Below, piece after piece: positions 36,001 to 45,925 of a stretch of DNA of 64,000 nt (positions are counted from its first letter, which is position 1; each line of letters opens with the position of its first letter). The translations under genes were made by a program, and so were the position numbers. Where the stretch lies: assembly GCA_003022435.1 (NCBI GenBank), contig PXUA01000015.1:1-64000 (forward strand), written 5' to 3'. The notes beneath the pieces are model-generated. The model was not told the origin of the DNA. It was given only the letters and a program-made list of their open reading frames with translations, and did not search any database. Origin of the DNA: Bacteroidetes bacterium SW_9_63_38. Its GTDB lineage: Bacteria > Bacteroidota > Rhodothermia > Rhodothermales > Salinibacteraceae.

Positions 36001-37017
36001 GAGCGGCCTTACCTGCGGTGTCGAGACTGCGGTCGATCGTGGGCGCCCCACGATGGAGCTCTCGGGCTGGAAGGCCAGCGGACCTACCACTGGCAAGGAC
36101 TGAAGCGGCCAGTCGAACAGGCAGTTCAAACCAGCTACCGCCGGGCAACGAAGGCCCATCCGGAAGCCCCCCTCCTCCTCGACGCTGCACCGGCGGATGC
36201 AGAAAAGCCCATCGCTTCCGCTGCAGAGCAGATTCGGCGGTGCGGACAGGGGGACTTCTCCGACTACGGGTCCGACGACGACCGCTGTGGGCACGGGCCT
36301 GGCCGATGCGACGAGTCGATTGGCCTGGCCGATGCGACTCGCATTCCAGCCCAGCAGGCCGACACTCAGCATAGCCTCGTGTTGGCCCATGCGGTCTACC
36401 GCTCGTAAGCCTCCGCCGAGCAGGGACTGCAGCAAACAGCGCTTGAGCGGACCGTGCTTGCGGCCTACGCCGGCCCTGAGGCCGAGCTGCCGGACCGACT
36501 GGCGAAGAATACGACTCGCCCGACCGCGCTCCTCGGAGACGGTCGAACCGATCTTTCCCACGCCGCCGAGCTGGTGGGAAGAGGCCGGTGGCACGTTCCC
36601 CACACCGCAGGACTCCCGCTTCATCGCGACGCGACGGACAATCCTCGCCGCCGTAGGGTGAGGAAACAGGTGGCCGACTTGGTTTTTGCGGAGGCGTCTC
36701 CTTCCGAGCGGAGGCGAGGGGTCGCTCGGTGGGTTTGGGCAATGCGCATCCTAGATGCGCAGCGCCACGCTGCGCCCCGGACTGCGCGTCATCTCTTGAA
36801 TGCCGCCGACGGGCTGGCCTGAATGGACGCCCATCCAGAAGCGTTCGTCGTTGAGACGACCGCCCCCATCGAGCGGGAGATGCACGAAGTCGGGCGGCGC
36901 TTCGAAAACGGGGGACAGTGGTCTAAGACGGGCGCAACGGCGATGGCTCGGTGGTGGCAGCTCTGGCGCCATCATCCGAAGGCCTTCGACCGAATCTTCA
37001 GCGATACTCCCGGCTAA
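36001..37017 (+). pseudogene. Decayed transposase (family uncertain, ISKra4/UPF0236-like features)
   Basis: One reading frame runs from 36001 to a stop at 37017 but is broken by stops at 36406 and 36820. The start resembles a transposase zinc ribbon (RPYLRCRDCGRSWAPHDGAL). The end has IEREMHEVGRRFENGGQWSK and a RWWQLWRHHPKAF motif as in DDE transposase tails. It lies next to the IS110 remnant, marking an insertion hot spot. The family assignment is a guess from style. Confidence 0.5.
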
Positions 37018-37450
37018 AACTCACAACTCTGGGACGCGACCAATCTCAAAAGGTCACAGAGATCGGTGGCACTCTATTCACGTACCAGTATCTCTTCATT
37101 CCGCTGTTTATGTCGTACTCCTTGGAGAAGGCGAGATTTCGGCAGTCGGAAGGAAAATTCCCGCATGAGGAATTTGGATGCAGAGCGTCGAACGTCCAAG
37201 CAAGGCGCACGTACCGGCTCACTTCCCGGAACAGTTGAAGAATGAGAACAGACAAACAATTTTTATTCGGATCGCTACCATCTCCGCTCCGCACCCGTTA
37301 CGTTCATATCCATACGTGCTCGCACCCGACGGCGTTGATTGTTGAAATTTGGGCCGCGACTGGTCCCCGTGAGGGGAGCGACCCACGGCACGGATGGGGA
37401 AGGTTCAACGGGCCGTTCGCTCCAGCAGATTCACATACCGACAGTACACT
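37018..37450. other. Intergenic region upstream of aconitase
   Basis: About 430 bases after the decayed transposase, locally less GC-rich (37070-37260). I see no gene; it is probably a mixture of element debris and the aconitase promoter. Confidence 0.4.
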
Positions 37451-39418
37451 ATGGGCAAAAACGTTGCAGAAAAACTGATTGACAGCCACCTCGAGGAGGG
37501 TACGATGGAGGTGGGAGAAGAAATTGGTCTTGAGATGGATCAGACCCTGACTCAGGATGCCACCGGGACGATGGTGATGCTTGAGTTTGAGGCGATGGGG
37601 ATTCCCCGCGTTCAAACCGAGCTGTCCGCGCAGTACGTGGACCACAACCTGATTCAATCCGACTTCAAAAACCCGGACGACCACCTCTTCCTGCGCAGCG
37701 CCTGCAAGAAGTTTGGGGCGTGGTACAGCCGCCCGGGCAACGGCGTGAGCCACCCGGTGCACCAGGAGCGGTTCGGCAAGCCGGGCCAGACCCTGATCGG
37801 GTCGGACAGCCACTCGCCCGCCGCGGGGGCAATCGGCATGCTCGCCATCGGTGCCGGGGGCCTCGACGTGGCGATGGCCATGGCCGGCAAGCCGTACACC
37901 ATTGACATGCCGGAGGTCTGGGGGGTGGAGCTCACCGGCGAGCTGCCCGATTGGGTCAGTGCGAAGGACGTTATTCTCACGATGCTTGAGCGCCACGACG
38001 TGGACGGCGCCGTCAACCAGATCATCGAGTACTACGGGCCGGGCCTCGACAGCCTCAGCTGCATGGACCGGCATGTGATCGCAAACATGGGCACGGAGCT
38101 GGGGGCGACTAGTACCGTCTTCCCGGCCGACGACGAGGTGCGCGACTTCCTCCGCCGTCAGGGCCGCGAGGAGTCCTTCCGGGAAATCAAGGCCGATGGC
38201 GATGCTACCTACGACGAGCACGAGACGATCGACCTCTCGACGCTCGAGCCCAAGATTGCGAAGCCGAGCAGTCCGGGCAACGTCGTTTCGGTGCGCGAGG
38301 TGGAAGGCCAGGAGATCTACCAGAGCTACGTGGGCTCTTCCGCCAACCCCGGCTTCCGCGACTTCGCCAGTGCCGCTGAGATTGTGGACGGCTACCAGGT
38401 GCACGACCGCGTGTCGTTCGACGTGAACCCGACGTCGCGCCAGATTCTGGAGAACCTGATGAACACGGGGCACCTCCAGATGTTGACGCGTGCCGGCGCT
38501 CGCATCCACCAGGCCGGGTGCAACGGCTGCATTGGGATGGGGCAGGCGCCCGCCACCGGACAGATTTCGGTGCGCACGGTGCCGCGCAACTTCCCAGGCC
38601 GGTCCGGCACGAAGGAGGACGCGGTGTACCTCGTCAGTCCCGAGACCGCCGCGGCGTCCGCCCTCACCGGCGAGATTACCGATCCGCGCGACCTGGCGGA
38701 CATTTACGACATGGAGTACCCGGATGCCGAGGAGCCGGACGAGATCAGCATCAACACCGACCAGCTTGTTGAGCCCCTTCCCGAGGAGGAGGCGAAGGGC
38801 ATGGAGCTGGAGAAGGGGCCGAACGTCGTGTCGCTCCCCGAGTTCGAGGAGCTGCGCGACTCGTTCGACCTGCCGGTGCTGTTGAAGATGGGCGACGACA
38901 TCTCCACCGACGAGATTATGCCGGCCGGGTCCGACATTCTCCCGTACCGCTCCAACATTCCGAAGATTTCGGAATTCGTGTTTCAGCAGGTTGACGAGAG
39001 CTTCTTCGACCGCGCGATGGAGCACCAGGACAACGGCTTCGCCGTGGTGGGTGGGACCAACTACGGCCAGGGGTCCAGCCGCGAGCACGCCGCCATTGCG
39101 CCGCGGTGGCTCGGCACCCGGGTCAAGCTCGCCAAGAGCTACGCCCGGATTCACCGGCAGAACCTGGCGAACTTTGGCATCCTGCCGCTGCTGTTCAAGG
39201 ACGACGAGGCGTACGACGGCATCGAGCAGGGCCACACGCTGCAGTTCCGCAACCTGCGCGACCAGATTCAGTCCGGCACGGACGTGGAGTTTACGAACGC
39301 CGACACGGGCGAGACCCACGTCGCAGAGCACGACCTCTCGGAGCGCGAGCTCAAGATGGTGCTCGACGGCAGCCAGATCAGCGTCGTGAAGGAAGAGTTT
39401 GCGGGGGTAGAAGCGTAA
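37451..39418 (+). CDS. acnA: Aconitate hydratase
   Basis: 655 residues, the length of the shorter Aquifex-type aconitase branch. Iron-sulfur cysteines are in LSCMDRHVIANMG and in the pair QAGCNGCIGMGQAP. Substrate-binding motifs are LIGSDSHSPAAGAIGM and, in the C-terminal swivel domain, VGGTNYGQGSSREHAAIAPR. It interconverts citrate and isocitrate in the TCA cycle; malate dehydrogenase is encoded 18 kb away in the same window. The ATG at 37451 is chosen because the family N-terminus (NVAEKLIDSHL) starts there. Confidence 0.95.
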   Translation: MGKNVAEKLIDSHLEEGTMEVGEEIGLEMDQTLTQDATGTMVMLEFEAMGIPRVQTELSAQYVDHNLIQSDFKNPDDHLFLRSACKKFGAWYSRPGNGVSHPVHQERFGKPGQTLIGSDSHSPAAGAIGMLAIGAGGLDVAMAMAGKPYTIDMPEVWGVELTGELPDWVSAKDVILTMLERHDVDGAVNQIIEYYGPGLDSLSCMDRHVIANMGTELGATSTVFPADDEVRDFLRRQGREESFREIKADGDATYDEHETIDLSTLEPKIAKPSSPGNVVSVREVEGQEIYQSYVGSSANPGFRDFASAAEIVDGYQVHDRVSFDVNPTSRQILENLMNTGHLQMLTRAGARIHQAGCNGCIGMGQAPATGQISVRTVPRNFPGRSGTKEDAVYLVSPETAAASALTGEITDPRDLADIYDMEYPDAEEPDEISINTDQLVEPLPEEEAKGMELEKGPNVVSLPEFEELRDSFDLPVLLKMGDDISTDEIMPAGSDILPYRSNIPKISEFVFQQVDESFFDRAMEHQDNGFAVVGGTNYGQGSSREHAAIAPRWLGTRVKLAKSYARIHRQNLANFGILPLLFKDDEAYDGIEQGHTLQFRNLRDQIQSGTDVEFTNADTGETHVAEHDLSERELKMVLDGSQISVVKEEFAGVEA

Positions 39419-39444
39419 CGTCCTGAGACGCACCGCACAACCTC

Positions 39445-39478
39445 GAACGGGGAAGCCGGTCTGTCGGCTTCCCCGTTC
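39445..39478. terminator. Strong hairpin after aconitase
   Basis: A perfect 14-bp inverted repeat (GAACGGGGAAGCCG and its complement) with a six-base loop, 27 bases after the stop codon. No T-run follows, so it may be a processing or stability hairpin as much as a terminator. Confidence 0.7.
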
Positions 39479-39744
39479 GCTATTGTGGGCCGTTGTCCAG
39501 GTGTGGGCGGATGTGGGCAATGTCCCGACTCATCGGAACTCGTTCCGAATCGGGGTATGTGCGTGGGGCCGATCGGCTTGTCTCCGGACGATCGCATTAG
39601 CGTTTCCGAGCCTTGCCGGTGGATTCGGCATCATACTCGGATGTGTGAACAGTCGAACGATGGCGACAGATTTGCCGAATCGGGAATCTATGCCCAGTCT
39701 GAGCGAAGTTGTTCACGGACGTTTCCGCGAATCGGTGGTGTCGT

Positions 39745-40569
39745 ATGGGTGGCTCTGAGAACACGGATCTTCCACGGCCCTTTTACGATCAGTGGTCGCG
39801 TCGCAAGTGTCCAGCCGCACGCGCCCTTTGGGAGTGGCACGGGGCGCTTGCGTCGTGTGCCCGGTCGATGGATGGGGCGGAGAACCATGCCTCTGTGTTT
39901 GAGGAAGATCGGGCTCGGGCTGAGGCGGGCGACCCGCTTCAACTCATTTCCGACGCGGTATGCCGAGACGCGTACGCGGCATGCGCGACCCACGGGCTGG
40001 ACCGATCGCTCTTGGCGGTGCAGGTGCAAGCGGCCCACGAGTACGTTGGAACGGTCCGGTTTGAGACCGAGTCGGCCCTGAAGGCGTTTGTCGGGCGCTG
40101 GGCGGTGCCGCACGCGCGCCTGCTTACGAGGCTGGCGGATGTGACTCTTTCTGCTCTTCTCGACTACGTTGATGAACTGGCGCGCGGGTTTTTCTACCTG
40201 GCGCGGCTCGTGCGCCTGCCTGCAGATCTGGAGGCGGATCGGCTGTTTCTCTCGCAGGAGGCGCTTCGGCGAAAGGAGGTGTCGATCGAGCAGTTGCGGG
40301 CCGGGAGTCCCGACGAGGCCGTGCGGGCATTGCTCTGGAAGGAGAGCGTGCGGATTCGCGACGCGCTAGCGCAGGGACGCCCCCTCATCGGGCACCTGTC
40401 GCTCCGACATCGGTTTGCCTTGAAGCGGTTTTGGATCGGGGCGCTTGTGCTGCTCGACGAGCTCGACCGGCACGAGTACGACCTCTGGCGTCGCCCCTTA
40501 GACTTATCGCTCGTGCGGCGGGCCCAGGTGTACCTTCAGACATTCCTCGGACGTGCCGCGTCCCGCTGA
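39745..40569 (+). CDS. Squalene/phytoene synthase-like protein lacking the first DxxxD motif
   Basis: 274 residues, helical. The match to the trans-isoprenyl diphosphate synthase fold is by pattern: FETESALKAFVGRWAVPHAR, then ARGFFYLARLVRLPADLEAD with RLFLSQEAL (equivalent of the 'LTNILRDVxEDxxxGRxYLP' region), and a C-terminal RFWIGALVLLDELDRHEYDL. The usual first Asp-rich motif position reads RSMDGAEN and the second is degenerate, so prenyl-transfer activity is doubtful. It lies 50 bases before purM and may be co-transcribed with it. Confidence 0.6.
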   Translation: MGGSENTDLPRPFYDQWSRRKCPAARALWEWHGALASCARSMDGAENHASVFEEDRARAEAGDPLQLISDAVCRDAYAACATHGLDRSLLAVQVQAAHEYVGTVRFETESALKAFVGRWAVPHARLLTRLADVTLSALLDYVDELARGFFYLARLVRLPADLEADRLFLSQEALRRKEVSIEQLRAGSPDEAVRALLWKESVRIRDALAQGRPLIGHLSLRHRFALKRFWIGALVLLDELDRHEYDLWRRPLDLSLVRRAQVYLQTFLGRAASR

Positions 40570-40618
40570 GGAGGGCCGCCCGGCCCGCTCGCTTTTTCAC
40601 GAACGACTGGATGCAATC

Positions 40619-41626
40619 ATGACCACGTACAAGGAGGCCGGCGTCGACGTAGAGGCCGGGGAAGAAGCGGTCGATCGGATTCGCCCGATGGCGCAGGAGA
40701 CGTTTACGCCCGGCGTAATGGCCGACATTGGGGCGTTCGGGTCGTTTTTTGAGCTCGATTTGGGAGCGGTGGACCAGCCGGTGCTTGTCTCGTCGATCGA
40801 CGGGGTGGGCACGAAGGGAAAGGTGGCGGCCCGCGCCGAGCGGTACGACACGGTAGGGCAGGACCTCGTGAACCACTGCGTGAACGACGTGGCGGTGTGC
40901 GGGGCCGAGCCGCTGTACTTTTTGGACTACGTGGGCACCGGCACGCTCGACCCCGGCGTGGCCGAGCAGGTGGTCACGGGGTTTGCCACGGCCTGCAACG
41001 AAAACGATTGCGCCCTAGTGGGGGGAGAGATGGCGGAGATGACGGATGTGTACCGCGATGGCGACTTCGACCTCGTGGGGACGATCCTCGGGGTGGTGGA
41101 CAAGGCCGATATCGTGGACGGGAGCGATGTGGCTCCGGGCGACGTACTGCTGGGCCTGCCCTCCACCGGCATCCATACGAACGGGTACACGCTGGCGCGA
41201 ACGGTGCTCTTCGACGAGTACGACGTGAACGACACCCCGGATGCGCTTGCGGGAGAGACGGTCGGCGAGGCGCTGCTTCGCGTGCACCGCTCCTACCTGG
41301 AGGCGATTCAGGGCCTTGTAGACGCTGGGCTCGCGCAAGGCATCGCGCATATCACCGGCGGCGGTCTGCCCGGCAATGTGTCCCGCGTGGTTCCCGACGA
41401 TTGCGCGGCTGCGATTGACTACGACGCCTGGACGCGGCCGCCGCTGTTTGAGCTCATTCAGGATCTCGGCGACGTGCCGGAGGCCGACATGCGGCAGACG
41501 TTTAATCTCGGCATGGGGCTCGTGGCGGTCGTGCGGGAGGATAACCTTTCCGACGCCCGAGCGCGGCTCTCGGACCTCGGGGAGGCACCGGTCAAGATTG
41601 GAGAAGTCCCGGAAGCAGGGGCATGA
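40619..41626 (+). CDS. purM: Phosphoribosylformylglycinamidine cyclo-ligase
   Basis: 335 residues. AIR-synthetase motifs include SSIDGVGTKGKVA, GQDLVNHCVNDVAVCGAEPL, DYVGTGTLDPGVAEQVVTGF, LVGGEMAEMTDVY and GLPSTGIHTNGYTLAR. It makes AIR in purine synthesis. The ATG at 40619 fits the family N-terminus (TTYKEAGVDVEAGEEAVDRI). No other pur gene is adjacent. Confidence 0.96.
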   Translation: MTTYKEAGVDVEAGEEAVDRIRPMAQETFTPGVMADIGAFGSFFELDLGAVDQPVLVSSIDGVGTKGKVAARAERYDTVGQDLVNHCVNDVAVCGAEPLYFLDYVGTGTLDPGVAEQVVTGFATACNENDCALVGGEMAEMTDVYRDGDFDLVGTILGVVDKADIVDGSDVAPGDVLLGLPSTGIHTNGYTLARTVLFDEYDVNDTPDALAGETVGEALLRVHRSYLEAIQGLVDAGLAQGIAHITGGGLPGNVSRVVPDDCAAAIDYDAWTRPPLFELIQDLGDVPEADMRQTFNLGMGLVAVVREDNLSDARARLSDLGEAPVKIGEVPEAGA

Positions 41627-41696
41627 GCCGAGAGCCGTATGGGAAGTTTTTCAACGTAGACGGCCCGGAAGGCATGGAAGCAGGAATGCATGGATG

Positions 41697-41765
41697 CGTG
41701 GAGACAAGGGTGCTGTGCTCCACCGCTCCTCCTGTGCTCATCATAGAGCAAGCGGCAATCGCCCT
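41697..41765 (-). repeat. Dispersed repeat B, copy 1
   Basis: Read on the minus strand this matches the segment at 46340-46397: both contain GCGGTGGAGCACAGC preceded by GATGA(A/G)CACAGGAG. The purM-plsY gap (265 bases) that holds it contains no gene. Confidence 0.6.
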
Positions 41766-41891
41766 AGGTGAAATGAGGACCGAAAGGAACATCGAGCGGG
41801 AATTTGGGAGTAGAACCAGTGTATTTCTCGGTGCGGATTATTGCCGGGAGATGCATTTCGGACAGTTTTTCTTCACGTACGGTCCGTCCGC

Positions 41892-42581
41892 ATGCTCAGT
41901 CTGTTTCTCATCGTGCTCATCAGTTATTTCCTTGGGTCGGTGCCCGGGGCCCTGTGGTCCAGCAAGGTGCTTCACGGGGTCGACATCCGGGAGTACGGCA
42001 GTAAAAACGCCGGGGCCACGAATGCCTTCCGGGTCGTGGGGTGGCCGGCGGGGGTGCTCGCGACCATAGTGGACATGGGAAAGGGGTACGTGTCGGCCAG
42101 CATCGTGGCCTCGCTGATTCGGATTGATCCGTTGCCCGCACTGGGAGTGTTCGGCTGGGATGTGGATGTGATCATAGGATTGATCGCGGGCCTTGCGGCG
42201 ATCGTAGGGCACATGTTTCCCATTTTTGCCCGTTTTGAGGGTGGAAAGGGGGTCAACACGGCCGCCGGGATTCTGCTGGCCCTCGCCCCGATCACGATGC
42301 TCTACACGTTCGGGGTGTTTGCCGTGGTGCTGTTCAGTTCGCGCTACGTGTCGTTGGCCTCGATGACGGCGGCGGTGTCGTTTCCGACCATCGCGGCGAT
42401 TCGACGGTTCGGGGCCGGGACGGAGGTGGATCCGAGCTTGATCGTCGTGGGGCTTCTGATTGCCACGTCTATCATCGTGGCGCACCGATCAAACATCGGT
42501 CGCCTCATTCGGGGCAACGAGAGCCGAGTCGGTTCCTTCGCCCCCGCTCAGGGCATGTTGGGACGTGGGGAACTGCAATAG
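41892..42581 (+). CDS. plsY: Glycerol-3-phosphate acyltransferase PlsY
   Basis: 229 residues with about six transmembrane segments. Family motifs: SYFLGSVPGALWSSK, REYGSKNAGATNAFRVVG and GHMFPIFARFEGGKGVNTAA (the last two line the acyl-phosphate and glycerol-3-phosphate sites). It makes lysophosphatidic acid from acyl-phosphate and G3P. The gpsA gene that supplies G3P follows 125 bases downstream. Confidence 0.95.
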   Translation: MLSLFLIVLISYFLGSVPGALWSSKVLHGVDIREYGSKNAGATNAFRVVGWPAGVLATIVDMGKGYVSASIVASLIRIDPLPALGVFGWDVDVIIGLIAGLAAIVGHMFPIFARFEGGKGVNTAAGILLALAPITMLYTFGVFAVVLFSSRYVSLASMTAAVSFPTIAAIRRFGAGTEVDPSLIVVGLLIATSIIVAHRSNIGRLIRGNESRVGSFAPAQGMLGRGELQ

Positions 42582-42706
42582 CTGTCTGCCGGGAAGAGGG
42601 GCCGTTTGAATTGCGGCACCCACTTCCCGGTCGGTTCGGTTGACCTCGATACGAATGGGGACGGTCCGATTGTGTGCTCCCTTCGTTGGATCGTTCGTCT
42701 CTGATT

Positions 42707-43747
42707 ATGTCGTCCATTACTCTCTTCGGGGCCGGCAGTTGGGGGACCGCTCTGGCCGTGCATCTGGCGCGGGCCGGGCGGGACGTGACCCTCTGGGCCC
42801 GACGTGCGGAGGCGGTGGCGCAGATGCGGCGTACCCATACGAATCCGACCTACCTGTCGGACGTGCAGATTCCGGAGTCGGTGGCCATCACGTCCAACCT
42901 GGACAGGGCCGCCGAGGCATCGGATTTTTGGGCCCTCGTGACGCCGTCGCAGCACATTCGTTCCATGGCGGAAGCGCTCCGGCCCCATGTCTACCGGGAC
43001 GGGATCGTGGTGTCCCTGGCAAAAGGGATCGAGAACGAGTCGCTGCTTACGATGACGCAGGTACTGGCGGAGGTGCTCGGGGACTACGAGGGGCTTCGCT
43101 TTGGGACGCTCCACGGGCCCAGCCACGCCGAGGAGGTGGCGGCGCGACGTCCTACGACCGTCGTCGCGGCGGCGGACCAGCTGGACGTGGCCGAGCAGAT
43201 TCGGGAGCGCTTTATGACGGAAACGCTCCGCGTGTACGCGAACACCGACGTGGTCGGCGTCGAAATCGGCGGGGCGGCCAAAAACGTGCTTGCCATTGCC
43301 GCCGGCATCAGCGACGGCCTCGGCTACGGCGACAATGCCTGGGCGGCACTCACCACGCGTGGGATTGCTGAGATCCGGCGGCTCGGCCTCGCGATGGGGG
43401 CTCGCACGCAGACGTTCGCCGGGCTGTCCGGGATCGGAGACCTCATGGTCACCTGTATGAGCGAGCATAGCCGCAATCGGTACGTTGGGGTGGAGATTGG
43501 GAAGGGACGGTCTCTGGACGCGGTGGTGGACGAGATGAACATGGTGGCCGAGGGCGTGCGGACGACGGCTTCCATTCACGCCCTCGCGCAACGACACGAC
43601 CTGGAAATGCCGATTACGGAGGTTGTGTACCGCGTCCTCTTTGACGACAAGCGTCCAGAAACGATGGTCTCTCGGCTCATGACCCGCTCGGCTAAGCAAG
43701 AAGACTGGCTGCCCGACGACCTCCGGGGGGAAGCGCCGGAGAACTGA
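42707..43747 (+). CDS. gpsA: NAD(P)-dependent glycerol-3-phosphate dehydrogenase
   Basis: 346 residues. ITLFGAGSWGTALAVHLA is the Rossmann loop; KGIENESLLTM, LHGPSHAEEVA, and GGAAKNVLAIAAGISDGLGY with the catalytic Lys follow, then GLSGIGDLMVTC and SRNRYVG. It reduces dihydroxyacetone phosphate to G3P. Adjacent plsY uses the product. A second, clearly paralogous copy lies at 60209. Confidence 0.97.
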   Translation: MSSITLFGAGSWGTALAVHLARAGRDVTLWARRAEAVAQMRRTHTNPTYLSDVQIPESVAITSNLDRAAEASDFWALVTPSQHIRSMAEALRPHVYRDGIVVSLAKGIENESLLTMTQVLAEVLGDYEGLRFGTLHGPSHAEEVAARRPTTVVAAADQLDVAEQIRERFMTETLRVYANTDVVGVEIGGAAKNVLAIAAGISDGLGYGDNAWAALTTRGIAEIRRLGLAMGARTQTFAGLSGIGDLMVTCMSEHSRNRYVGVEIGKGRSLDAVVDEMNMVAEGVRTTASIHALAQRHDLEMPITEVVYRVLFDDKRPETMVSRLMTRSAKQEDWLPDDLRGEAPEN

Positions 43748-43941
43748 TCCCGTCCATTTTTCGTCACGTTTCGACGGGCAGGCGTCCCGAGAACGACTGC
43801 TTCTGCGATTCTGAGTGGAACACGGTTCCTCTATCCGGCCCCAATCAATTCTCAATCCTGTCTACGACAATCTAACGCTGCCCGGTGACGCTTGTACGTC
43901 GCAAAGCGGATTTGCGTCCCTTCACACGGATCTTCGGCCCC

Positions 43942-44592
43942 ATGACCCTCCGCGAACTCGAACAGCTCGTTGCGCTCGGTGAGGGAATCAGTCTGGAGTT
44001 TAAGCGACGCGTGCCGCGGCCTGAGCGGATCGCGAAAGAAATTGTGGCCCTCGCCAACACGAACGGCGGGCGCATTGTGTTGGGGGTGAGTGACGACGGC
44101 ACCATTGAGGGCTTCGAGCACATTGCCGAACAGCAGTTTCTCCTGCGGCGGGCCACGGAGGCGCACTGTTCCCCGCCTGTGGAGTACGAGACTACCCGCG
44201 TCGTCGTGGGCGATCACTGCGACGTGATCGTCGTGACGGTCCCGGAGAGCACCAGGAAGCCGCACGTTGTCCTCGGCGATGCGCCAGCGGCAGATGGAGA
44301 GGGCCCGGCCTACGTGCGGGTGGAGGACCGCAGCATTGAGGCGAGCGACGACACGATCCACCAGCTTCGACACCAGTCGGACGAAGAGGGCGTCACCTTC
44401 GAGTTCGGGGAGACGGAGTCGCTGCTCATGCGCTATCTGGACGACTACGGACGCATTTCGGTGCCGGAGTTTGCGAAGCTGGCTGACCTGTCGCCGGAGC
44501 AGGCCTCCCAGACGCTTCTGCGCCTCGCCCGGGCCGACGTGCTGCACCTCAATAACGGGGAGGATGAGGACTACTTTACCTTGAACTATTAG
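43942..44592 (+). CDS. AlbA_2 (Schlafen-type) domain putative DNA-binding regulator
   Basis: 216 residues from the ATG at 43942. The AlbA_2 signature is SLEFKRRVPRPERIAKEIVA, then LANTNGGRIVLGVSDDGTIE. The C-terminal 60 residues form a winged-helix-like tail (MRYLDDYGRISVPEFAKLAD, then EQASQTLLRLARADVLHL). AlbA_2 proteins bind nucleic acid and many act as transcription regulators; the target is unknown. A GTG 57 bases upstream is an alternative start. Confidence 0.85.
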   Translation: MTLRELEQLVALGEGISLEFKRRVPRPERIAKEIVALANTNGGRIVLGVSDDGTIEGFEHIAEQQFLLRRATEAHCSPPVEYETTRVVVGDHCDVIVVTVPESTRKPHVVLGDAPAADGEGPAYVRVEDRSIEASDDTIHQLRHQSDEEGVTFEFGETESLLMRYLDDYGRISVPEFAKLADLSPEQASQTLLRLARADVLHLNNGEDEDYFTLNY

Positions 44593-44719
44593 CCCTACAG
44601 ATTTGCTTCTTCCGATCGAGTGTGTTGCGTGATGCGTATTGCGTGGAAGAGCAGTAGTGAGTGAAAATGCCGGCTGCTCTGATGTTTTGCAGAGCACCTC
44701 ACTGTGTAAGCCGAGGGGA

Positions 44720-45448
44720 TCACAACGTCTCGCAGGCGCGGCCGTCGCCGTCGCCGTCAAGGCGGTGCGGGTCGCCCGGGCCGGCGGCTTCGTAGAAGCG
44801 CTGCGCCTGCTCCTGCGAGCGGAAGTCGCCGCAGTCGCGGTCGGGGCCGTTCGGGGCATAGGGCAACTCCCCGGGAGCAGTCGTTGAGGAAGAGGAGTGT
44901 CGTTCGCCGTCCCGCCAGTCCCAGGGGGGAATGGGATCGGATTCCGCCCACAGGCCGCGGTCGGCGTTGCGCGCCTGTCGTTCGAGGCGTCTCAGCTCCG
45001 TCTCGTCGGGGGCGTAGCGGTCGGAGTGCCAGGCCAGGCCGTCGCGTACCAGCAGTTCCGCGAGGCTCCGCCCCTGGATGTGGAGGCGGGCAATGGTGCG
45101 GCCGTAGGCGCCTTCCTCGCGGACGAGTACGCGAACGCGTTCGTCGGAGAGGTACCGACGGGCGGCCTTCGTGGCCTTATCGCCGTACGGCTGGTCCGAT
45201 TCGGGGGCGTCCATTCCAAAGAGCCGAACGGTAACCGTATTGCCCGTCGACGATCGGACCTCGTAGGTGTCTCCGTCCACGACACGGGCCACTACGCCGG
45301 AGAACGAATCGCCGGATTGGGCACGAGACGGAAGGGAGAACAACGCAGAAGCGACAAGGACGCCGACGAGGACACCGATCGCGCCACGAAAAACACGAGT
45401 ACACACAGACAGCAACGTGCAGGTGGGAGGACGTAGGTAGAGCAGCAT
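44720..45448 (-). CDS. Secreted thermonuclease (SNase-like) with Excalibur calcium-binding domain
   Basis: 242 residues. An N-terminal hydrophobic segment (AIGVLVGVLVASALFSLPSR) acts as a signal peptide. The staphylococcal nuclease domain follows, with VARVVDGDTYEV, VRLFGMDAPESDQPYG, REEGAYGRTIARLHI and LVRDGLAWHS (catalytic Arg, Asp and Glu positions present). After an Asp/Ser-rich linker the C-terminus is an Excalibur domain: DRDCGDFRSQEQAQRFYEAA and LDGDGDGRACETL. It is a calcium-dependent extracellular nuclease. Confidence 0.93.
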   Translation of the reverse strand: MLLYLRPPTCTLLSVCTRVFRGAIGVLVGVLVASALFSLPSRAQSGDSFSGVVARVVDGDTYEVRSSTGNTVTVRLFGMDAPESDQPYGDKATKAARRYLSDERVRVLVREEGAYGRTIARLHIQGRSLAELLVRDGLAWHSDRYAPDETELRRLERQARNADRGLWAESDPIPPWDWRDGERHSSSSTTAPGELPYAPNGPDRDCGDFRSQEQAQRFYEAAGPGDPHRLDGDGDGRACETL

Positions 45449-45925
45449 GAACTCTGCAAAATCTCCGCCAGAGTCCCGTACTCCGCCCCGACGATCTAAG
45501 AGTCCGTTTATGAAGTTGCGTTCACAGGGTGGGTTTCCCCCTACGATTTCAGAAAGCCATTTGGGGAGAGGTCCAACGAACTCTTTTCCCAGCTTGGAGC
45601 TCGAAGCTGCTTGTTCCTGCCTGATTTAGGGACGGCTCCCCACATCTTCATAGACGCACTCTAGCAGACGGCTTTGATGTTCGGCCCGCGTCCTCTCGCA
45701 CTGCCGTCTCTCGTCGGGCGCGTCGGAGACCGAGCCTGTAGATTGTCGAGACTGGGAGAAGGGGACTGTTCTACCTCGTTACGCGGCTCTCAAGACGCCA
45801 ACGCTCGAAATCAAAACCGTCTCTACGGTGCGACGGACCATCTGCCCAGTAGCCCGCGTCTGTTGAGTGTCCTTTCGAGTGCATCCGGCGCGGGATCCTT
45901 TTTCCACACGTCCGACTGCTGTTCT
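45449..45925. other. Intergenic region, no gene seen
   Basis: About 480 bases between the divergent nuclease and a small membrane protein. Short open frames have no protein-like character. The segment at 45580-45615 contains words (AGCTTGGAGCT) also found near 22945, perhaps a weak dispersed repeat. Confidence 0.4.
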
